Assembly: GCA_963744105.1 (NCBI GenBank)
Contig: CAVUSJ010000004.1
Coordinates: 496,001 to 560,000 of the forward strand
Origin: DASUPK01 sp963744105
GTDB lineage: Bacteria > Actinomycetota > Thermoleophilia > Solirubrobacterales > 70-9
Direction: 5' to 3'
DNA length: 64,000 bases
In this document: one piece after another, positions 16,379-24,456 of the stretch
Layout of the letters: each line of letters opens with the position of its first letter
Numbering within the stretch: position 1 is the stretch's first letter
Made by a program: the position numbers and the translations under genes
Notes under the pieces: generated by a model
The model's database searches: none
What the model was told of the DNA's origin: nothing
What the model saw: only the letters and a program-made list of their open reading frames with translations

Positions 16379-17679
16379 CGGTCGACGCCTCCGATGATCG
16401 GGTCGAGCATCGCCAGGTTCTGGATCAGGTCGGCGATCAGCCCGCCGACCGACATGTCCTTGAAGGCCTGCAGGTTGACGAAGGACGGATCGCGGAAGTG
16501 GACGCGCGCCGGCTTCGAGGAGCCATCGGCGAGCACGAAGCAGCCGAGCTCTCCGCGGGGCGACTCGATCGAGTAGTAGAGCTCGCCGGGCGCTACGCGG
16601 TAGCCCTCGGTCACGAGCTTGAAGTGGTGGATCAGGGACTCCATGGAGGTGGAGAGCTCGTCCCGGGGCGGCAGGACGTACTTGCGGTCGTCGGAGATCC
16701 AGGGGCCCTCGGGCAGCCCGTCGAGCACCTGCTCGATGATCCGCACCGACTCCCGCATCTCCTGGACCCGCACGCGGTAGCGGTCGTACCCGTCGCCGAT
16801 CGTCCCGACCGGGATCTTGAAGTCGAAGTCGCCGTAGGAGAGATAGCCGGGGCTCTTGCGCAGGTCCCAGGGCTCGCCGGCGGCCCGGAGCAGTGGGCCG
16901 GTGACGCCGAGCTCCAGTAGCCGCTCGCGCGAGACGACCCCGACGTTCCGCGTCCGGTGCAGGAAGATCTCGTTGCGGTCGAGCAGCGACTCGTACTGGT
17001 CGATCCGGCTCGGCATCGCGTCCGTGAACTGCCGGACCTTTCGCTCGAAGCCGACCGGGATGTCCTCGAAGACGCCACCGACCTGGAAGTACCGGGTGTG
17101 CATCCGCTGTCCGGCCGACATCTCGAACAGGTCGAGGATCGTGTCGCGCTCGCGGAAGCAGTACCAGAACATCGAGATCGCGCCGAGGTCGAGGGCCGAG
17201 GTGCCGAGCCAGACCAGGTGGGACATGATCCGGTTGAGCTCCATATGGAGGACGCGCAGGTACTTGGCGCGATCCGGGATCTCGAGGCCGACGAGGCGCT
17301 CGACGCAGCCGCAGAAGGCCTCCATCTGGAAGAAGTAGGAGAGGTAGTCCATCCGCTCCACGAAGGGGATGACCTTCCAGTAGCTCTTGTCCTCGCAGGA
17401 CTTCTCGATCCCGGTGTGGAGGTAGCCCATGATCGGCTTGCAATCGAGGATCCGCTCGCCCTGGAGGGTCACGATCAGCCGCAGGACGCCGTGGGTCGCC
17501 GGATGGTGGGGACCCATGTTGATCGTGAGGACCTCCTGCTCGGGCTCGAGACCCGGTCCCTCGAGGTCCCGATGCTCGATCTCGGCGGCGTCCACCAGCG
17601 GCGCCGACGGATCCTCGGCCTCGCGGGAGTACCCGCGCTCTGTGATGTCCGCCTCGTCGCGGAGCAGCTCGTCGGCCAT
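16375..17679 (-). CDS. nuoD: NADH-quinone oxidoreductase subunit D
   Basis: 434 residues, 49-kDa subunit, which lines the quinone pocket with NuoB and is related to the large subunit of [NiFe] hydrogenases. Conserved stretches are N-M-G-P-H-H-P-A-T-H-G-V-L-R (the quinone-head His), H-T-G-I-E-K, and the C-terminal D-P-I-I-G-G-V-D-R. Start is the ATG of M-A-D-E-L-L, whose A is the last base of the nuoC TAA. An in-frame start four codons further up would overlap nuoC and is less likely. Confidence 0.96.
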   Translation of the reverse strand: MADELLRDEADITERGYSREAEDPSAPLVDAAEIEHRDLEGPGLEPEQEVLTINMGPHHPATHGVLRLIVTLQGERILDCKPIMGYLHTGIEKSCEDKSYWKVIPFVERMDYLSYFFQMEAFCGCVERLVGLEIPDRAKYLRVLHMELNRIMSHLVWLGTSALDLGAISMFWYCFRERDTILDLFEMSAGQRMHTRYFQVGGVFEDIPVGFERKVRQFTDAMPSRIDQYESLLDRNEIFLHRTRNVGVVSRERLLELGVTGPLLRAAGEPWDLRKSPGYLSYGDFDFKIPVGTIGDGYDRYRVRVQEMRESVRIIEQVLDGLPEGPWISDDRKYVLPPRDELSTSMESLIHHFKLVTEGYRVAPGELYYSIESPRGELGCFVLADGSSKPARVHFRDPSFVNLQAFKDMSVGGLIADLIQNLAMLDPIIGGVDR

Positions 17680-18239
17680 TACTCGAACCACCTCGGGGTC
17701 TCGATCTCGTTGTGGGTGAAGAGCACCGGCTCGCCGCCGATCGGGAAGTCGCGGCGCTGCGGCCAGCCCACGTAGTCCTCGGGCATCAGGATCCGGCGCA
17801 GGTCGGGATGGCCGCGGAAGACGATCCCGAAGAAGTCGTAGGCCTCCCGCTCCTGAAACTCGGCCGTGGGGTAGAGGGCGACACAGGAGTCGAGCTCGGG
17901 CAGGTTCTCCTCGGCCGCGGCGCCGTTGGAGCCGTTCCCGGCCGCCGGGTCGGCGAGCAGCGCCTTCACGTTCAGCCGCTCCATGCGCTCCCGGCAGAGC
18001 AGCTCGTAGTGCACGGCGAAGCGCGGGGTGGCGGGCAGGTAGTCGGCCGCGTGCAGGCTGGAGAGGAAGCGGTAGCCCTGCTCGGGGGTGTCGCGCAGCC
18101 AGGTGAGCGCGTGCAGGACGCCCTCGGGATTGACGATCAGCGTGGCCCGGCCGTGCTCGATCGAGGTCTCGATGACCGTCCCCTGCCGCCCTTTCTCGAT
18201 TCCCTGGGCAATCAGCTCCAGCCCAGGCGCGTCAGGCAT
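17679..18239 (-). CDS. nuoC: NADH-quinone oxidoreductase subunit C
   Basis: 186 residues, 30-kDa subunit, standing alone and not fused to NuoD. The family signature is seen in E-R-E-A-Y-D-F-F-G-I-V-F-R-G-H-P-D-L-R-R-I-L-M, followed by D-Y-V-G-W-P-Q-R-R-D-F-P. A short low-complexity insertion (G-N-G-S-N-G-A-A-A-E-E) lies in the middle. It overlaps nuoB and nuoD by one or two bases. Confidence 0.96.
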   Translation of the reverse strand: MPDAPGLELIAQGIEKGRQGTVIETSIEHGRATLIVNPEGVLHALTWLRDTPEQGYRFLSSLHAADYLPATPRFAVHYELLCRERMERLNVKALLADPAAGNGSNGAAAEENLPELDSCVALYPTAEFQEREAYDFFGIVFRGHPDLRRILMPEDYVGWPQRRDFPIGGEPVLFTHNEIETPRWFE

Positions 18240-18958
18240 CAGACATCACCCCGCACGTCCTCCGCTTCGCGTCCGGGCGTGCGGGGAGAGGGCGCATCTG
18301 GCTTGGCAACCCTGATCGCCTGTGCTGCGCGCTCGAGAGCCTCCTTGGTCGGCTCGCCGGACTCGAAGCGGGCCCACTCCTCGGTGCCGGCCGCGTTGTA
18401 GCGCTCGCGCCAGCCGAGGTCGGGCTGGCCGCGGACCAGCCGCTGCAGCTTGTTGAAACCGTGCAGCAGGGCCTCGGGGCGGGGCGGGCAGCCCGGCACG
18501 TGGATGTCGACCGGCATGAACTTGTCGGCGCCCTGGACGACGGCATAGTTGGAGAACATGCCGCCCGAGGAGGAGCAGGCGCCCATCGCGATGACCCACT
18601 TGGGCTCGAGCATCTGGTCGTAGACGCGGCGGACGACCGGCGCCATCTTCACCGACACGCGGCCGGAGAGGATCATCATGTCCGCCTGCCGCGGCGAGGC
18701 GCGGAAGGCCTCGGCGCCGAACCTCGCGATGTCGTAGCGCGAGGTGACCATCGACATCATCTCGATGGCGCAGCAGGCCAGGCCGAAGGTCATCGGGAAG
18801 AGCGCGTTCGACCGCCCCCAGTTGAGGACGTTCTCGAAGGTCGTGGTGAGGAGCCGCTCCTCCACGTATTGCTCGAGGTCCCTTCCCTCGAGGTCCCCCC
18901 GCAGCAGGTCGCGGGCGCGCAGCTGCCTGGCCCGGAGGCTCTCCCGCTCTACTTCCAA
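18239..18958 (-). CDS. nuoB: NADH-quinone oxidoreductase subunit B (cluster N2)
   Basis: The N2 [4Fe-4S] ligands are visible: the tandem Cys pair in G-L-A-C-C-A-I-E-M-M, then G-A-C-S-S-S-G-G and V-P-G-C-P-P-R-P-E. This subunit delivers electrons to quinone. The start is uncertain. A TTG at 18958 overlaps nuoA by 10 bp and keeps the charged leader L-E-G-R-D-L-E-Q-Y-V; a GTG at 18865 (V-E-E-R-L-L-T-T-T) would give a more typical length. I kept the longer form because the leader looks coding. The tail beyond residue 200 is charged and not family core. Confidence 0.92.
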   Translation of the reverse strand: MEVERESLRARQLRARDLLRGDLEGRDLEQYVEERLLTTTFENVLNWGRSNALFPMTFGLACCAIEMMSMVTSRYDIARFGAEAFRASPRQADMMILSGRVSVKMAPVVRRVYDQMLEPKWVIAMGACSSSGGMFSNYAVVQGADKFMPVDIHVPGCPPRPEALLHGFNKLQRLVRGQPDLGWRERYNAAGTEEWARFESGEPTKEALERAAQAIRVAKPDAPSPRTPGREAEDVRGDV

Positions 18959-19308
18959 TCGAGCGCTCCTCGACGCCAGACGAACACCAGGGCGACGAGC
19001 AACAGCGCGACGAAGACGAGGATCTCTCCGAGGACGAACACGCTCTTGGTGGCGTGAACGAGGACGCCGACCGGATAGAGGAAGACGACCTCGATGTCGA
19101 ACAGGATGAAGAGCATCGCGATCATGTAGAAGCTCACGCCGAAGCGGAAGGTCCGGGTGATGTGGGAGGGGAGCCCGCACTCATACGGCTGTCCCTTGAT
19201 CGGGTTCGGGCGCTTCGGCCCGGTGATCGAGTTCAACAGTGCGAAGGCGCCTCCCACGATGATCCCTAGGCCGGCGAAGACGAGAACGGGGAGGTAGGAC
19301 TGGAGCAC
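18949..19308 (-). CDS. nuoA: NADH-quinone oxidoreductase subunit A
   Basis: 119 residues, three membrane spans. The diagnostic loop K-G-Q-P-Y-E-C-G-L-P (Cys of the ND3 loop) and the F-D-I-E-V-V-F-L-Y-P segment, with the E-channel acidic residues, are present. The GTG giving V-L-Q-S-Y-L-P-V-L is preferred over an in-frame GTG 33 bp upstream, because a promoter-like TATAAC lies between them. First gene of the nuo operon. Confidence 0.93.
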   Translation of the reverse strand: MLQSYLPVLVFAGLGIIVGGAFALLNSITGPKRPNPIKGQPYECGLPSHITRTFRFGVSFYMIAMLFILFDIEVVFLYPVGVLVHATKSVFVLGEILVFVALLLVALVFVWRRGALDWK

Positions 19309-19320
19309 GATTCGTTCGGC

Positions 19321-19351
19321 GTTATACCACTTGCCTCGCACTTTGTATCAA
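19321..19351 (-). promoter_or_regulatory. Putative nuoA promoter (near-leaderless)
   Basis: Read on the minus strand: TTGATA at 19351-19346, a 19-bp spacer, then TATAAC at 19326-19321. Transcription would begin 5-12 bases later, at or just before the GTG used for nuoA. Spacer length is longer than the optimum, so this is tentative. Confidence 0.35.
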
Positions 19352-19433
19352 GCTGTTACATAGTGCTTTTCCGCATCAGGAAGCCGAATCCCGACCCTTT
19401 CTGGCGGCTTTCGGACGTCTAAGCTCCCGCGCC

Positions 19434-19865
19434 GTGCCGGAAGTCCATCTCGTCGTCGGGGTCTGCCTGATCGCCGCCAATCTGGTGGCGGGGGTGTGGG
19501 GCGGGATCGCCTGGCTCCAGGACCGGCCTACGGTGGGGTTCTGGTACGCCCTCCGCGTCGCCCAGGCGACCGTCGTCCTCCAGGCGCTGCTCGGCCTGCT
19601 GCTCGTCTTCACCGGGCATCACGCGGAACAGCTCCACATCCTCTACGGCGTCCTCCCGCTCGCCCTCTCGCTGGTCGCTGAATTGGTTCGTGCCGGCGCG
19701 GTCGCCCAGGAGCTCGGCGACCTCGACGTCCGCTCCCTGCCCGAGGAGCGCCAGAACCAGATCGCGATGGCGATCGTCCGGCGCGACACCGGGATCATGG
19801 CGACGGCCTGCCTGGTGATCTTCCTGATCGCGCTGCGGGCCGCGGGGACCAGCTCGGCGTTCTAG
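19434..19865 (+). CDS. Four-span membrane protein of unknown function
   Basis: 143 residues, GTG start. Four hydrophobic segments: V-V-G-V-C-L-I-A-A-N-L-V-A-G-V-W, T-V-V-L-Q-A-L-L-G-L-L-L-V-F, H-I-L-Y-G-V-L-P-L-A-L-S-L-V and A-C-L-V-I-F-L-I-A-L-R-A-A. Histidines near the second and third spans (T-G-H-H-A-E-Q-L-H-I-L-Y) could be on the same face. It is divergent from nuoA across 125 bp, so the two may share a regulatory region. No family recognised; the size and His-containing bundle would allow a small cytochrome-b-like or carrier protein, but nothing proves this. Confidence 0.65.
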   Translation: MPEVHLVVGVCLIAANLVAGVWGGIAWLQDRPTVGFWYALRVAQATVVLQALLGLLLVFTGHHAEQLHILYGVLPLALSLVAELVRAGAVAQELGDLDVRSLPEERQNQIAMAIVRRDTGIMATACLVIFLIALRAAGTSSAF

Positions 19866-19885
19866 CCGCCGGCCCGGGCCTTTGT

Positions 19886-20221
19886 GTGGCCGAGCGGATT
19901 ATGAAATGGTGCGACTCGCTGGTGCTGGTGCTGGCGCTGAAGACGGCGTTCCAGCCGGAGAAGGCTGAGGGGGCGGAGGGGACATACGAACTGCGGCTGG
20001 GGAAGGAGCAGGTTCCATTCCGAATCGCGATCTCCGGCGGCAGCATCGAGGCGGCGCGTGGGGAGGCGGAAGCCCCCGACGCCACGATCCGCAGCGATCC
20101 CAACACCATCGCGGGCATCGTCTTCGGCGGAAACCCGCTGCGGAAGGCGGTGGAGGCCGGGGACGTCCGGATCGACGGGGGGCGCAAGGCCGTCACGGGC
20201 CTGTTTCGGGCCTTCCGTTAG
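19886..20221 (+). CDS. SCP2 sterol-binding-domain protein
   Basis: 111 residues. The pattern Y-E-L-R-L-G-K-E-Q-V-P-F-R-I-A-I-S-G-G-S-I, then D-A-T-I-R-S-D-P-N-T-I-A-G-I-V-F-G and A-V-E-A-G-D-V-R-I-D-G-G-R-K-A-V, matches the SCP2 lipid-binding fold. In actinobacteria this domain often follows an HxlR/ArsR-type DNA-binding domain; here it stands alone, with only 20 bp to the preceding gene. The ligand is unknown. Confidence 0.8.
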   Translation: MAERIMKWCDSLVLVLALKTAFQPEKAEGAEGTYELRLGKEQVPFRIAISGGSIEAARGEAEAPDATIRSDPNTIAGIVFGGNPLRKAVEAGDVRIDGGRKAVTGLFRAFR

Positions 20222-20235
20222 GCGGTTTGCTCGTC

Positions 20236-20718
20236 CTACGACTCGGCCAGCAAATCGCGGTAGGCGCCGCGATGGAAGAGGAGCGGCTGACCCTCGCGGG
20301 AGTCGAGCGCCAGCACGTTCCCGGTCAGGATCAGGTGGTCGCCGCCGTCGATCAGGTCGCGCAGCTCGCAGGCGACCCACATCAGCGAGCCCGCCAGCCT
20401 CGGCAGGCCGTCGCTCTCGGACCACTCCACTGATCCCCATTTCTCCGCCTCGGCGCCCTTGCCCGCGAAGCGACGCGCCAGCTCCTCCTGTCCTGCCGCC
20501 AGCGCGTTGACGCCGAAGCGACCCTGGGCGCGCACCGAAGTGAGCGTGCGCGAGCCGCGGTCCAGGCACGCGAGCATCATCGGCGGGTCCAGCGACAGCG
20601 AGGTGACCGCGTTCGCCGTCGCACCCGAAGGGCCGCTCTCGCCGACGGCGGTGACCACGGTTACCCCGGTCGCGTAGGCGCCGAGCGCCGCTCGGAACTC
20701 CTCCGGGGTGACGGCCAT
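20236..20718 (-). CDS. Flavin reductase family protein (FMN-binding split barrel)
   Basis: 160 residues, normal length. It begins F-R-A-A-L-G-A-Y-A-T-G-V-T-V-V-T-A (the family G-x-x-x-T-G-V-x-V-V-T motif), with A-N-A-V-T-S-L-S-L-D-P-P-M-M-L-A-C-L and F-G-V-N-A-L-A, and closes with G-D-H-L-I-L-T-G-N-V, all conserved in HpaC/DIM6-type reductases. These supply reduced FMN or FAD to a two-component monooxygenase; no such partner is adjacent. Convergent with the SCP2 gene. Confidence 0.88.
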   Translation of the reverse strand: MAVTPEEFRAALGAYATGVTVVTAVGESGPSGATANAVTSLSLDPPMMLACLDRGSRTLTSVRAQGRFGVNALAAGQEELARRFAGKGAEAEKWGSVEWSESDGLPRLAGSLMWVACELRDLIDGGDHLILTGNVLALDSREGQPLLFHRGAYRDLLAES

Positions 20719-20760
20719 GGCTCAACGCTACGCGAGGGCGCTCGCATATGATCCCGCCGC

Positions 20761-21168
20761 GTGCGAGGGGCATTCCTACTCATCGCAGTCGCCGTTGTCG
20801 CGACCGCCGCCGGATGTGGGACGCAGGGCGTCTCGGTTCCGGCCAACGACCCGACCCACGAGGGCGCGGTGATCTTCTCGGAGCGCTGCTCCGGCTGCCA
20901 TACGCTGAGCGCGGCGGGGACCGAGGGAACCGCCAACCGCGCGGAGCGTGTCCAGGGGCCGAATCTCAACCAGCGTCCGGAGACGATGGACGACGTGATC
21001 TACGCGATCCGGAATGGCGGCTTCTCGGGGGCGATCATGCCCCAGAACATCGTCGTCGGCGCCGACGCCCAGAAGGTCGCCGCCTTCGTCTCCAAGTACG
21101 CCGGCCAGGACGTCAGCCAGCAGCCGGGGCCGTCGACGACGACCAACAACGCCACGGCGGCTCCTTAG
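20761..21168 (+). CDS. Membrane-anchored class I cytochrome c
   Basis: 135 residues from a GTG. The N-terminus is a lipoprotein-type signal (A-V-V-A-T-A-A-G-C-G) with the lipobox Cys near residue 19. Haem attaches at C-S-G-C-H, and the distal Met is in G-A-I-M-P-Q-N. A short Ser/Thr/Asn tail follows. It is likely an electron carrier on the outer face of the membrane, plausibly feeding the cytochrome oxidase encoded 30 kb downstream. Divergent from the flavin reductase. Confidence 0.88.
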   Translation: MRGAFLLIAVAVVATAAGCGTQGVSVPANDPTHEGAVIFSERCSGCHTLSAAGTEGTANRAERVQGPNLNQRPETMDDVIYAIRNGGFSGAIMPQNIVVGADAQKVAAFVSKYAGQDVSQQPGPSTTTNNATAAP

Positions 21169-21186
21169 CGCTCACGGGGCGGAGCC

Positions 21187-22467
21187 ACGCTCGACCTCAA
21201 GCAGATCCGCAGCGACCCGGGACCGGTGCGCGAGGCGCTGGCCAGGCGGGGCGCCGCCGAGCAACTCGACGAGCTGCTGGCCGCGGACGAGCGCCGCCGG
21301 GAGCTGAACACGCGGATCGATCAGGTCCGCGCCGAGCAGAACAAGCTCTCCGGCCAGATCCAGGAGGCTGCGAAGGGCGGCGACACGGACGATCCGGAGT
21401 TCGTGAAGCTCCGCGACGCGTCCGGCGAGCTCAAGTCGGAGCTCAAGGAGCTCGAGCCGCAGCTGGCGGAGCTGAGTGAGAAGCGGGACGGCCTGCTCGC
21501 CACGCTGCCCAACATCCCCGAGCCGGAGGCCCCGGACGGGGAGAGCGAGGACGACAACGTCACCGTTCGCGAGGTGGGGGACCGCCCCGACCTCGGCTTC
21601 GAGCCGCTGGACCACCTCGACCTCGCCCAGCGCCACGGCTGGATCGAGATGGAGGCGGCGGCCGAGGCCTCGGGCTCGCGCTTCGCCTACCTGCTCGGCG
21701 ATCTCGCGATGCTCGAGTTCGCCCTGGTGCGCTTCGCGATGGAGCGCGTTCGCGCCGAGGGATTCGAGCCGACGATCCCGCCGGTGCTCGTCCGCGAGCA
21801 GGCGCTCTTCGGCACCGGGTACTTCCCCGGGGAGCGGGAGATGATCTACGAGGTCCCGCGCGACGAGCTCTTCCTGGTGGGCACCTCGGAGGTCTCCCTC
21901 GCGGCGCTCCACGCCGACCAGATCATGGACGCCGGCGACCTGCCGAAGCGCTACGCGGGCTTCTCGACCTGCTTCCGGCGCGAGGCCGGGGCGGCCGGCA
22001 GGGACACGCGCGGGATCTTCCGCGTCCACCAGTTCGACAAGGTCGAGATGTTCAGCTTCGTCGAGCCGGACGCGAGCCGCGAGGAGCACGAGCGCATCCT
22101 CGCGATCCAGGAGGAGATCCTCTCCGCGCTCGAGATCCCGTACCGGGTGGTCGACGTCGCGGTCGGCGATCTCGGCGCTCCGGCGGCTCGCAAGTTCGAT
22201 TGCGAGGGCTGGATCCCGAGTCAGGGACGCTTCCGTGAGGTGACAAGCTGCTCCAACACCACCAACTATCAGGCAAGACGCCTGTCGGCCCGGTACCGTC
22301 CCGTTCACGGTGAATCCCCCGAACCCGTGCACACGCTGAACGGAACTGCGGTAGCTGTCGGCCGAACGTTGATCGCGCTGCTGGAGAACGGGCAGACGGA
22401 GGACGGGAGCGTGGAACTTCCCGCGGTTTTGCAGGAATTCGGCTCTCCAGGAAGGATTCCCAAATAA
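21187..22467 (+). CDS. serS: Seryl-tRNA synthetase, apparent ACG start
   Basis: Charges tRNA-Ser with serine. Coiled-coil N-terminal arm (about 30-105), class II core with motif 2 (F-R-E-V-T-S-C-S-N-T-T-N-Y-Q-A-R-R) and motif 3 (N-G-T-A-V-A-V-G-R-T-L-I-A-L-L-E-N). The conserved N-terminus L-D-L-K-Q-I-R-S-D-P, which in the family follows the initiator Met directly, is preceded by ACG at 21187; no ATG, GTG or TTG lies between it and the upstream in-frame stop at 21166. A GGAG sits just upstream. The first canonical start, GTG at 21226, would remove 13 conserved residues. With ACG the protein is 426 residues, the usual length. Confidence 0.93.
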   Translation, partial: TLDLKQIRSDPGPVREALARRGAAEQLDELLAADERRRELNTRIDQVRAEQNKLSGQIQEAAKGGDTDDPEFVKLRDASGELKSELKELEPQLAELSEKRDGLLATLPNIPEPEAPDGESEDDNVTVREVGDRPDLGFEPLDHLDLAQRHGWIEMEAAAEASGSRFAYLLGDLAMLEFALVRFAMERVRAEGFEPTIPPVLVREQALFGTGYFPGEREMIYEVPRDELFLVGTSEVSLAALHADQIMDAGDLPKRYAGFSTCFRREAGAAGRDTRGIFRVHQFDKVEMFSFVEPDASREEHERILAIQEEILSALEIPYRVVDVAVGDLGAPAARKFDCEGWIPSQGRFREVTSCSNTTNYQARRLSARYRPVHGESPEPVHTLNGTAVAVGRTLIALLENGQTEDGSVELPAVLQEFGSPGRIPK

Positions 22468-22468
22468 A

Positions 22469-23110
22469 ATGAGCGCCTCGACTCCCAAGCGAGTAGTCCT
22501 CTGCGACGACCACGAGATCGTTCGCGAGGCCATCAAGGCAAGAATGGCAGCGGTTGAAGGCGTCGAGATCGTCGGCGAGGCCGAGACCGGTGAGGAGGTA
22601 GTCGACGTCGTCAAGGAGCTCGAGCCCGACGTCTGCATCGTCGACGTCGAGCTGCCGGGCAAGGACGGCATCGACGCCACCAAGGACATCCTCAAGGTCC
22701 GGCCCGAGACCCGGGTCATCATCTTCACCGCCCACGCCCAGCCCGACCTGCTGACGCTGGCGCTGCGCGCCGGCGCCTCCGGCTACGTGCTCAAGTCGGC
22801 GCCGAGCGAGGACATCGCCCGGGCGATCGAGGTGGTCGCCGGCGGCGGCACCTTCGTCGGCACCGAGCTCGGCCAGGGCGCGGGCGAGGTCGAGAAGCTG
22901 CTCGAGCTGACCCCCCGCGAGCGCGAGATCCTGGAGCTGCTCGCGGAGGGCCTGCGCGTCAAGCAGATCGCCGACCGGCTCTCCCTGAGCCCCGCCACGG
23001 TCCACACCCACGTCCGCAACGCGATTGCGCGGATGGAGGTCGACACGCGGACCGAGGCGGTGGCCCTCGCCGTGCGCTTCAGCTACCTGGGCGCCGGCGG
23101 CAAGGTCTGA
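22469..23110 (+). CDS. NarL/FixJ-type response regulator with LuxR HTH
   Basis: 213 residues. Receiver domain (about 5-120) with acidic D-D-H, phospho-acceptor Asp in C-I-V-D-V-E-L-P-G-K-D-G, Thr in I-I-F-T-A-H, and Lys in Y-V-L-K-S-A. LuxR HTH at about 147-205: L-T-P-R-E-R-E-I-L-E-L-L-A-E-G, then L-S-P-A-T-V-H-T-H-V-R-N-A. It starts 2 bp after the serS stop, so it is translated from the same message. No histidine kinase is adjacent, making it an orphan regulator. Confidence 0.93.
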   Translation: MSASTPKRVVLCDDHEIVREAIKARMAAVEGVEIVGEAETGEEVVDVVKELEPDVCIVDVELPGKDGIDATKDILKVRPETRVIIFTAHAQPDLLTLALRAGASGYVLKSAPSEDIARAIEVVAGGGTFVGTELGQGAGEVEKLLELTPREREILELLAEGLRVKQIADRLSLSPATVHTHVRNAIARMEVDTRTEAVALAVRFSYLGAGGKV

Positions 23111-23111
23111 T

Positions 23112-23519
23112 CTACGAGTCTGAGTCCTCGGGCTTGAACTCGAGGGCGCAGCCGTTGATGCAGTAGCGCTGGCCGGTGGTGTCCTGCGGGCCGTCGTCGA
23201 AGACGTGGCCCAGGTGCGCATCACAGCGCGAGCAGAGCACCTCGGTCCTCTTCATGAAAAGGCTGTTGTCAGCCGCCGTCTCGACGTTCTCGCCGCCCAT
23301 CGGCCGATCGAAGCTCGGCCATCCGGTGCCCGAGTCGAACTTATTGTCGGAGTCGAACAGCGGCTGGCCACAGGCCACGCAGACGAACTGCCCCGGCTCC
23401 TTGACGTCGTTGAGCTCGCTCGTGAACGGTGCCTCGGTGCCCTTGTTGCGGACGACCTCGTACTGCTCCGGCGTCAGCTCCTGGCGCCACTCCTGCTGGC
23501 TCTTCTTGAGCTTCTCCAA
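23112..23519 (-). CDS. msrB: Peptide-methionine (R)-S-oxide reductase
   Basis: 135 residues, TTG start preceded by GAGG. Reduces the R form of methionine sulfoxide in proteins. Two Zn-binding pairs, C-V-A-C-G and C-S-R-C-D, the substrate loop G-T-G-W-P-S-F, H-L-G-H-V-F, and the catalytic Cys in R-Y-C-I-N-G are all present. A second Cys (N-G-C-A-L-E-F) lies three residues after R-Y-C-I-N. Convergent with the response regulator, one base apart. Confidence 0.95.
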   Translation of the reverse strand: MEKLKKSQQEWRQELTPEQYEVVRNKGTEAPFTSELNDVKEPGQFVCVACGQPLFDSDNKFDSGTGWPSFDRPMGGENVETAADNSLFMKRTEVLCSRCDAHLGHVFDDGPQDTTGQRYCINGCALEFKPEDSDS

Positions 23520-23595
23520 GTTCTCTTACCTCACTTCCTTGGGGTATCGACCAGCTTAAACCGGTCAATTCACAGTCCCGTGAGAGGTCCGGGCG

Positions 23596-23994
23596 TTACT
23601 GGGCCGCGGTGATGGCAGCGAGCAACTCGGCGCGGTCGAAGAAGACCTGATTTCGCTCGATCAGGCCGTCCCGCAGGCGAACGGTGCAGACCCCGTCGCA
23701 TTCGACCACCGATTCCCCGACTGGGACCGTGGCATGCCAGTGGTTCAGGAAGCCGCCCTCCATCGGCGTCGCCCCCGTGTTGGTCCAGACCCAGCCCGGG
23801 TTGTGAGCGAGCAGCACCCTGAAGTACTCGAGCAGCGCCTCCCTGCCCCGAACGCCCTCGGGAATCGCCGGGTCGCTGTAGAAGGCGTCCTCGGTGTAGA
23901 AGGAGGCGAGCCGCTCGGGGTCGTTGCCGGTCCAGGCGGGCAGCCAGCGCCCGGCGAACTCCACCGCCTCGGCTTCTGAGAGACCGTCGAACAC
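23596..23994 (-). CDS. NTF2/SnoaL-like protein
   Basis: 132 residues, one alpha+beta cone domain. F-A-G-R-W-L-P-A-W-T-G-N-D-P-E-R-L-A-S-F-Y-T-E-D-A-F-Y-S-D-P is the family N-terminal helix and strand; G-R-E-A-L-L-E-Y-F and R-D-G-L-I-E-R-N-Q-V-F-F-D follow. The fold is used by cyclases, isomerases and binding proteins, so no reaction can be named. It differs from the NTF2-like set at 59-62 kb in its ends and flanks. Confidence 0.75.
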   Translation of the reverse strand: MFDGLSEAEAVEFAGRWLPAWTGNDPERLASFYTEDAFYSDPAIPEGVRGREALLEYFRVLLAHNPGWVWTNTGATPMEGGFLNHWHATVPVGESVVECDGVCTVRLRDGLIERNQVFFDRAELLAAITAAQ

Positions 23995-24016
23995 GGGTGG
24001 ATCCTAGGATGCCGCC

Positions 24017-24315
24017 GTGCCCGACTCCTTCTACGAGCCTGACGGCGAGCTCTACATGTCCACCGAGCTCACCCGCGGGCCCTGGGATCCGAATGCCCAG
24101 CACGCCGGGCCGCCCGCGGCGCTGATCGGCCGGGAGGCCGAGCGCCTGGGGGGCGGCCGAGTCGGCGGCGAGGATGGCCCGCCCGCGCAGGTGGGCCGGA
24201 TCACATATGACCCTGCCCGAGGCGAACGGGGTGGGGATGGCCGACGCCCGCCTGCTCGATGCGCGGGCCGATCGGAAGGGCCGCGCAGACGCTGCTCGTG
24301 GCCGAGCGCACCTGA
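24017..24315 (+). pseudogene. Remnant of an acyl-CoA thioesterase-family gene (internal deletion)
   Basis: The first 40 residues (M-P-D-S-F-Y-E-P-D-G-E-L-Y, then R-G-P-W-D-P-N-A-Q-H-A-G-P-P-A-A-L-I-G-R) match the N-terminus of actinobacterial thioesterase-like (double hot-dog) proteins of about 260 residues. Near the end another frame reads A-D-A-R-L-L-D-A-R-A-D-R-K-G-R-A and then, after one more shift, Q-T-L-L-V-A-E-R-T-stop, resembling the family C-terminus. The middle 180 or so residues are missing. I conclude a deleted, frameshifted gene. Confidence 0.55.
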
Positions 24316-24456
24316 ACAGCCGTCCACTCCTTACCAAGGCATAACCCGCGTCTAACCGGTGCCTGACCGGCGCCGCCGATAGTGACCGTGTCAACTCAAC
24401 GGCGGCCGGAGCACGCGTCATTCAGAAGGGTGGCCGCGACCTGAATGGAGGAAGAC

